The position numbers and the translations under genes are program-made. Shown one piece after another: positions 56,936 through 64,000 of a stretch of 64,000 nt of DNA; within the stretch, counting starts at the first letter, position 1, and each line of letters opens with the position of its first letter. The stretch lies in contig CM053162.1 in assembly GCA_028571685.1 (NCBI GenBank), forward strand, positions 64,778,351 through 64,842,350, written 5' to 3'. A model generated the notes under the pieces. The model made no database searches. It was not told the DNA's origin and saw nothing but the letters and a program-made list of their open reading frames with translations. This stretch comes from Heterohyrax brucei (Eukaryota > Chordata > Mammalia > Hyracoidea > Procaviidae).

Positions 56936-58180
56936 CCACAGTCCTGGAAAGAAATTGGCTCCTTCGAAGATTTGCAAAGGAAGAAGCAATTTTGACTGTG
57001 GGGTACCCGGCCCTCGTACTGTCTTAACATTGTGTGATCTGGGTGCCTGTGTCTTTATGTTCTTGTTCCTGCTTATGTCACTATTGAGGAGCAGAGTCGT
57101 TTCCTAAATATTCTTAAAATGCTCTTGGCTTTTAAAAATTCATAATTGACCTTTTCTGGAACTAGAATTTAAAAAAAGGTTATCTATAAACAGTAGATCA
57201 CAAACTGCAAAATTTGCAAGTTAATCAAATTAAAATTCAACACATGAGTTTTAATTAGGTCTTATCAATGTAACTCAGCAGTTTGAAATGTTAACACATT
57301 AAAACTGTTCTAGCTGGGGGGAGAAAAAGGAGATCAGCTACATTCAGATCAAATCAAAATCAAAAACCATAGCATGCAATTGTTCATTCCCTCCAACCAA
57401 GGAAACAGGAAAATACTAATTTTCACGGCCAAAAGGAAAGGGTGAAAAGCCAGCTTTCTGTGGGTGTGATGTGATTACCAGGAGCAGTCAGAGGGTTCCT
57501 GCATCTTTTGTTCACAGTAGCAAAGCAGAGAGCAGCGCAGACTGTCGATCAGGGGCCCCAAGGCTGGTGAAAACACAGACGTGAATCCATAAGGATTCCT
57601 ATCATCCCCATCTGAGACTCCTAACCTTTGCTCTGAAAAATTAGCCCATTTGGGGGATTAATCTGATAAATTCTACCTATTAAATGAATGTGCAAATCAC
57701 TGATGCAAATCAACCGTCACTCAAACAGCTCAGAACCTTTTCCTCAACCTAAACCGTGAAGGGCTCTTAATGGAATTATTTTTCCAGGATCAAAGAGAAT
57801 AATGACTTTTGGAGCCCAGGAGCCCCCAAAGTGACAAATGTGGGTATCTTAAAGGCAGAACAAGTACCTAACACTAATGCTTCAAGTACGAAAATTTTTA
57901 TAAATAAGGAGAAAAGGGACTAAAAGTCACACTGCCTTCTTTCTATGCACTTGATCTTAAGGCTGGATGATCCAAGTTGTGGGTATAGTCAAGGAACAGG
58001 CATTTTGAATCTTACCAGTGTCATGCTGTGAACTGGAAAATTAAGGGAAATTGTCCCAATAATTCAAGAAAAACTCTCATCATTGCCTAAACCCTTCTGT
58101 TCTTTCAGGCTAAGTTGTTTGGCCAGGCTTCTAATAGACAACTTCCTCGAGCTATGATCAGCATCATCTTCATCAATAGC
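56936..58180. other. Unannotated intronic sequence
   Basis: No repeat or coding signal recognised. Confidence 0.55.
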
Positions 58181-58672
58181 TGTCAGGGACTGAATTGTGT
58201 TCACCAAGGAAATATGTGTAGCAATTTGGCTAGGTCGTGAATCCAGGTATTTTGTGATCTTCCTATATACTGTAAATCTTGCCTTTATGATACGTGCAAG
58301 GGAAGACTGGGCAGTGGTTGTGTTAGTGAGGCAGGACTTAATACATAAGACTAGTTTGTCTTGAGGCAATCTCTTGGGGTATAAAGGAAAGGCAAGCAAG
58401 CAGGGAGTTGGGGACATCATACCACCAAGAAAGTAGTTCCAAGAGCAGAGAACATCCTTAGGACCTGGGGTCCCTGAACCTCAGAATCTTCTAGACCAGG
58501 GGAAGATTGACAACAAAGACCTCCCTCCAGAGCCAGCAGAGAAAGACTTCTCCTGGAGTTGATGCCCTGAATTTGGACTTTTAGTCTACTTTTCTGTGAG
58601 AAAATGTATTTTTCTTTGTTAAAGCCATCCACTTGGGCTTTTTCTATTAGTGCAATACCAGGTGACTAAAAC
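58181..58672 (+). mobile_element. MaLR-like solo LTR
   Basis: tgtcagggactgaattgtgt at the left, aatttggctaggtcgtgaat, accaccaagaaagtagttcc, gttaaagccatccacttggg, and gtgactaaaaca at the right. Same family as 48252-48746. The frames here are chance. Confidence 0.62.
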
Positions 58673-58732
58673 ACTACCTTAACAATCATTACAAAGCTAT
58701 GCAAGGATCCTTGTGATGACGATTGAATACGT

Positions 58733-58905
58733 TGTATCAGGCATTTCTCCTAATGCCCGTATGCACTGGTATGCTGTATCTTCTTCTGTCTACAATGAGA
58801 TGAGGTATGGCGAGGTTAAGAATGTTGCCCCAAGGTTACTCAGTGTGGCAGAGCCTATGTTTAAAGTCAGGTCTGTCTGACTCCCAGTTACATATTCTAC
58901 CACAA
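58733..58905 (-). repeat. MIR-like SINE remnant
   Basis: gaggttaagaatgttgcccc, aggttactcagtgtggcaga, gtcaggtctgtctgactccc in reverse MIR order. Confidence 0.6.
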
Positions 58906-60185
58906 GGTTAAATACCCAGGAGTTGCAGCTGACTGACTTTAACTATGTTAACCCGTAACGAGCAGTTTGTAAGATGTCATGTCTAGGATCAAAAGGTAGG
59001 ATCAGCTCCACATGCTACCAGATCACCACCATTTATTTACTGTCCCTCTCTTCCTTTTCCTCTTCCTCTCTTATTTGAAATGTTGTGGACAAGCAGCAGA
59101 CAGGGACACAATGTTTGTTTTTTAACGGATTTAAAAATTGGAGAGTAATGTTGGGGGCAGGTACTAAAAGCTTTTCTTCTACCTTAACCTTGTTTTAGAT
59201 CGATTTACCATTTGCAGAGAGGAGGGACTTCTCTGAGTGAGAACACAGAATAAGGGTAGTCCTGGCTGCTGGAAAGAGCAACTGTCACCATCAAAGCCAC
59301 CTTTTGCCACCTGCATGATTTTGACCAAGTTAACACAATTCACTGGTCAAAGTTCAACCATCTGTCGTCTTAGCTGTTCAGTGCACCCTCTTATTTCCAA
59401 CTTAACAGCCATAATTTTGTGTCTCTGATTTGTCATCATGCAATTACAGGCTAAAATAAGCTGTCTCAATAACTAATGCTGTCTGCAGCAAGTTTATCAC
59501 GCAGACCACATGATGGACCTTGGAGACAAACCAGAGATTGCCGGATCAAAGAAATATCTTGCTCTGTCTTAGACCGTGTTCACAATTCATGCCGAAGAAT
59601 CTTTCAAAAATGACAATAGGATGAAGAAATAATACATGATGTAGACAGGAGTCCTCTGACTTTTGTGTCAACTCATTTTCATCGCCTTGGTGTCTAATAT
59701 TAGTAAGATGCATGAAATGGAAACATAACAGGACTCATACAGTTCATTCTAAAATGTGGCACTAAACAAGATGATGATTACAAAGCGAGAAAAGCTTCCT
59801 GCTACATGTCTCAGCTTTGAGAAAACTAGTCAATGGGTACAAGGCTGTATCTATGCTGACTTTCAGTCAGTCAATCAAACTGACTTTGAATTGAATGATG
59901 TTTGGCTGAATCACTCCAAATCACCCTTCCTTTGTCACTGACATCAAAATGCTCGTTTGACTTTATTTTGAAGATGAATTCACTTGATGGATTTACTACA
60001 TTAGTGTTAAGCCAACACAGCCTCAAAGGACTGTATGCTTAATAAACTTGTCAATTTTCAACCTTTTTAGAGAGATAAAACAGAGACTGCAAAGATTCAA
60101 AACAGAAGGCCCCATGCCCTCTCACATACATTTCTATTGTCACCAGTATGTAATCAGAATTTCTCTTCCAAATATAACAATGAGC
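58906..60185. other. Unannotated intronic sequence
   Basis: Short frames at 59237-59428 and 59756-59941 have no recognisable motif. Nothing else is seen. Confidence 0.5.
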
Positions 60186-60345
60186 CATCGTTGACTGAGT
60201 GCTTATTATATGTCAGATATCACACTGATTATTTTGTAAGTATTAAATGTAGAAAACAACCCTGTGAAGTAAGTCTCTTATTCCCATAACGCAAGTAATG
60301 AGACCGAAGCTCAGAGCGATTAACAATCCTGCTACCTCAGGCCTG
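60186..60345 (-). repeat. MIR-like SINE remnant
   Basis: ttgactgagtgcttattata, aaccctgtgaagtaagtctc, agaccgaagctcagagcg. Confidence 0.6.
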
Positions 60346-62127
60346 ATCTTCTTCTTACCTTTTATAATTCCAAACCAGGTCTGCTGGAAATCAAAGACAG
60401 GAAATCTTTGATATACTGGTTTTTACCTCCCCATTTGTCCTACCAACATACATCATCTATGCATTCTGGGTCATCTCAATGTAGAGTGAGACTCCGGGAC
60501 ATAAAGCAAATGAGGGAAAATAGGCTTTAGGCACAAACCTTGTCTTGACTCAACATAGGCTGAGTCAGGCATCTTTGGGTACTCGTTATGTTCACCTCTG
60601 ACTGGCTGTTTACTACAGAGGCTTCAAAAATTAATATTGCTTTATAAGGCAGCCTTTCACACACATACACTGTCCGCAACGCCAAGTCAAACAGCTCACT
60701 TAGTTCTTAAGGTCTCTGCAGACCCTTATAAGCTTCTCCTTATAACTATTCCAATTCCACTCCACTGGTTTCCCTCAACTCTGCCACAAAATTAAAGAGA
60801 AGTAGCGTCTTCTTTATTCTATGCAAAACGAAACAAAAACGAACAAAAAATCTGTGCATTTTTCTTAGTTGCTTCATCTTTTCTACCTCCAGACACTCTG
60901 AAAGGTCATAAATTCTTAAGCCATTACTACTCTCTAACTTCCTTGGGTTTCCCAAGGCCCATCCTAAATTACTATCGTTCTTCAGTCTCATGCTTCCTAT
61001 TCATTATTTTTTATTACATAAACATCGAGCATTAGAACACATAATTCTCATTTATACTACACTTTGACTGTTCTTGGAAACCCTGGTGACGTAGTAGGTT
61101 AAATGTTACAGCTGCTAATTAGTGGTTGGCAGTTTGAATTTACCAGGTGTTTCTTGGAAACTATGGGGGCAGTTCTACTCTGTCCTATAAGATTGCTATG
61201 AGATAAAATTGACCCAGCAGCAACAGGTTGGGTTTTTTGGTTTTTGACTGTTCTTAATAAGGAAGCTGGGTCTTCAAAGGGCAGAGGAAGTCACCCTCTT
61301 TTATAACATCCAGGTATGTCATCTCCCTCCACTGCCTCGATTATCTGCATCTATCCTCCAGGAGGTGCACTAATCTCATTGGTTAAGTTCCAAGATTATC
61401 TTTGACCATTTGAGCTCATGGACGCATCTCACGCATCCAAATGTTAGGCAGAGATGGAGCTCTCACTGATGCTTCTTGTTCTATAGCTTAAACTAACATT
61501 TCTAGTACATGTCTCCATAATTTCTTACTCTATTGCATAGCAGACATATCTAGGGCTTCTGGTCTGGCCATAGGTAGGTATTAGGAGCAAATCAAAGCAG
61601 CCAAAAATGAAGAAAATGTGCCATATTTCCTCTGATAGTCTTGAACCAATGTCAATCCTAGACTGTGGGATAAAGCAATAGCTTTGCCAGGAATAAAGTC
61701 ATACTCTGACACCTCATTAGTCATTTCATTTTGTGTTGTTAAAAAGCTTAAGTAATTGAATCAGAAAACTGGTGACTATTCCAGTGCAAGCTTTAGATAT
61801 TCTTGAGTTCCCCAGCTGGTCAACCATCTAATCCTGAGCCTCAGTCCCCCCAAAAACCCATTAGACATACTAAGTTCGAGTTGGTATAGCTGCCATGTTT
61901 TCAGTGATGGAGAAAGAGGGGAACTGAATGGAATCAAGAACGGGGTGGTCATTTCAACCATGTACAATGTGACACGATATAAAAAACCCCAAATGAGCGC
62001 ACATATTTCTAAAACATGACCCTCTGGGGTCTCAAGCCTCTGGAATTTAGGAGAATTTCTCTACTTGCCAGACAGTTTGGTAAATGCAGCCCCAGTGCAC
62101 CAAACCAAACCCTCGGAGTCCCCTCAC
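60346..62127. other. Intron downstream of exon A
   Basis: One SINE at 61076-61245; otherwise unique sequence without exon signature. Confidence 0.5.
61076..61245 (+). repeat. AfroSINE, nearly full length
   Basis: ggaaaccctggtgacgtagt, cttggaaactatgggggcag, ctatgagataaaattgaccc, tail ttgggttttttggttttt. Confidence 0.92.
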
Positions 62128-62241
62128 CCTTGCACTCTGCCCTGCAATGAGCTGGTCGTCCTCCGTCTGCACGCTTGTCCTGCTGCGCACATCATAATCT
62201 TCCTGCTCAAAGTCAGAATCATCCTCTAGTTCTTCTGGTGT
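62128..62241 (-). CDS. CTNNA2: CTNNA2 exon A: phospho-linker before the actin-binding domain
   Basis: This internal coding exon has 114 bases (38 codons, phase 0 at both ends). It is bounded by a CTTTAG acceptor and a GTGAGG donor. The peptide runs from TPEELEDDSDFEQEDYDV to a C-terminal end of DDQLIAGQSAR. Alpha-catenins link cadherin-bound beta-catenin to F-actin at adherens junctions, and in neurons they stabilise synaptic contacts and restrain branched-actin assembly. This segment corresponds to the acidic linker between the middle domain and the actin-binding domain. In alpha-E-catenin the linker is phosphorylated by CK2 and CK1 at S641, S652, S655 and T658, and the equivalent Ser/Ser/Ser/Thr are all present here. 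The residues FEQEDYDV fit alpha-N-catenin (CTNNA2) rather than CTNNA1, which has FETEDFDV. It is the most 5' exon in the window; upstream exons lie beyond 64000. Confidence 0.96.
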
Positions 62242-62694
62242 CTAAAGACAAGAAAGAAAAGGTAAAAAGTGGCATATTTCTAACTGATGGCCTCCACCTT
62301 GTCCATGCACTTCTTTACTGCAATAGCTAAACAGCCCCCAGAAAATAGAGTAAATGGTGTTAACTATTGGCTTGGTCATGAGGCTGGATATTAGCTGAAA
62401 TGGAGTGAGAATTGCCTTAACTTATCTTAAAAAAAAAAAATATTACTTGTTCCTGTAGGTGTAGGAAGGCTAAGTTTAACTCATGAGGCAACACACTTTC
62501 CAATTTCAAAAATACTACGTTTGTGTATTATTTACACACATGCCAGCCTATGGCTAAGAGAAAATAAACAATCACCAACAAAACCTACAATTCTAGAATA
62601 TCCTTCCTGCTTTACTACATTGCTTTCTCAGTTTCAACAAGCAGACAGATTGATCACCTCCAGGCTAGTGGTTAGACTTGACAGGATAACTGAT
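62242..62694. other. Intron upstream of exon A
   Basis: Unique sequence with an A run near 62429. The acceptor of exon A has a modest pyrimidine tract. Confidence 0.55.
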
Positions 62695-62945
62695 CTGATC
62701 TCTGAGCCATGTAGCATGCGGGTTACAAGTACAGACTCTCGAGACAGGATGGCCAAAGTACAAACTCCTGTGTGGCTTTGCAAAGACTGTCTCACCTTTT
62801 TGGTCTGGTTTTGCCATCTGTAAATTCGCACTGATACTAGTAATACTAGCTTGTCAACAATAATTGATTGCTGCGAAGAGTAAATAATGACCTCTGTGTA
62901 TGGTGTCTTGTGTATAGTAGGCATTTATAAATGTTTGTGATTGTT
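62695..62945 (+). repeat. MIR-like SINE, nearly full length
   Basis: ggttacaagtacagactctc, ttttgccatctgtaaattcg, gtgtatagtaggcatttata. Confidence 0.65.
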
Positions 62946-63079
62946 ATTAATATTTTTACATCAATTCACTTAAAAACAATTTTTAAGAAAAGCCACTAAT
63001 TGCTGCATACCTACTAAGAATTTAATAACTCATATAAAATACCAATTAAGCTCAAAACAACACAATGGACTAGGGATGG

Positions 63080-63205
63080 TTCCCTATTTAGAGATGAGAA
63101 AAACCAACATTCAGAGATGTTAAGTAACTTGCTCAATGTCCTTGAACTTGTTAGTAGCAGAACCAGGCTTTGGATCCAAACATTCAATTCTCTCTGACTC
63201 CGAAC
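63080..63205 (-). repeat. MIR-like SINE remnant
   Basis: agagatgttaagtaacttgc, ttagtagcagaaccaggctt in reverse. Confidence 0.65.
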
Positions 63206-63489
63206 ACACTTTCCTTCATTCTTCATTGATTTTTTTCTTCACACTTTTGTCTTTGCTATTTGCTTTATTTACTTATGTCTTTCACCTTACAAATTTAACA
63301 AGGAAATGTAGTTATGTCATGGCTTCAGAATGGTTAGAGTTAGATCAAGATCCAAAGTGATTAAGTGAGGACAAGATCCCTGCTAATCTCTAAGGCGCGT
63401 GTTGGGAAAAAAAATAAGAATAAATCCGTAAATCCAGGAATTCAACACCTTCCCCCATTCTTATGACACTTCTAATAGATATCACATGT

Positions 63490-63690
63490 GAACCGTTCAC
63501 CTCTGCCTTTCACTGTTCTCTCTAAGTGTTTTATATACACTAACTCACGCAGCTCTCATAATAGTTCCGTCATATAGACAGGATGTTCTCCATTTTACAG
63601 ACAGGTAAGCCGATGCACAAGAGTTTGTAGTATGTACAAAAGCTTCTAAATCAGGCATTTTGAAGCCTGTGTTCTTATCCTCTGCACTTC
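63490..63690 (-). repeat. MIR-like SINE remnant
   Basis: ctctaagtgttttatataca, ctccattttacagacaggta, gcattttgaagcctgtgttc. Confidence 0.6.
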
Positions 63691-64000
63691 TGAGAGCATG
63701 AGCGAAAGAGGTGGGGAAGATGGCACACGAGAGGAAGACACTTCCTCCGTGTGAGATGTCAGCTCGGTTGCCATTAACCTGACAGTTGACGGCCATCCGC
63801 AAACTGCCTAGTGACACATAGCTGCACCATTTCTCAAAGGAGGGAAGAGACTACAAAGAGTACAGAAGATGCAGTTGTCCATTTGTCATCCCCAAGGGGA
63901 CATTGTTATTCTGATGGTTTCTTTGGCTACCTCGGTGTAATTAATCAGGTGTGGTTATTGATGAAGCCTTGAGATTGGTCAGGCAGGCATAAAATGGGGT
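63691..64000. other. Unannotated intronic sequence at the window edge
   Basis: No exon or repeat recognised. Confidence 0.5.

Overview
This window is non-coding-rich mammalian nuclear DNA. It holds part of one gene, CTNNA2 (alpha-N-catenin), on the minus strand. The lineage is most likely Afrotheria/Paenungulata, elephant- or manatee-like. The evidence is dozens of tRNA-like AfroSINE copies, whose 3' ends read like gagtcggaatcgactcgacgg, together with an RTE/BovB-type LINE that carries a related 3' end. The exact species cannot be fixed from the sequence alone.

Gene layout, in transcription order from high to low coordinates: exon A 62128-62241 (phospho-linker before the actin-binding domain), exon B 53833-54014, exon C 37582-37687, exon D 32808-32942 and exon E 21418-21561. 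All five have AG acceptors and GT donors. Codon phases join without error (0/0, 0/2, 2/0, 0/0, 0/0). Exon E is the 48-codon neural cassette of the longer alpha-N-catenin isoform and has a long CU-rich tract before its acceptor. The 5' exons lie beyond position 64000. I read the 21.4 kb below exon E for the C-terminal exon and did not find it, so it probably lies beyond position 1. Introns are 8.1, 16.1, 4.6 and 11.2 kb, and the rest of the window is intron.

Repeats: old shared mammalian elements (MIR, L2, MER5A-like, MER2-like, an L1 remnant) underlie lineage-restricted insertions. These include AfroSINEs in three internal types and an almost complete but decayed RTE LINE at 46-50.9 kb that has been interrupted by other insertions. 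There is also a deletion derivative that joins RTE 3' and 5' ends (two copies), an ~0.8 kb non-coding poly(A) retroposon (three copies, one with a 12-bp target duplication), four MaLR-like LTRs, and two palindromic mariner derivatives facing opposite ways at 51.4-52.8 kb. Recognisable lineage SINEs are absent from about 18.9-25.3 kb (around the neural exon) and 28.1-33.6 kb (around exon D).

The open reading frames outside the five exons look like chance frames or transposon remnants. I see no bacterial-type systems, CRISPR arrays, rRNA or functional tRNA genes. Repeat family names come from memory of consensus sequences, and their boundaries are approximate to about 5-20 bases.
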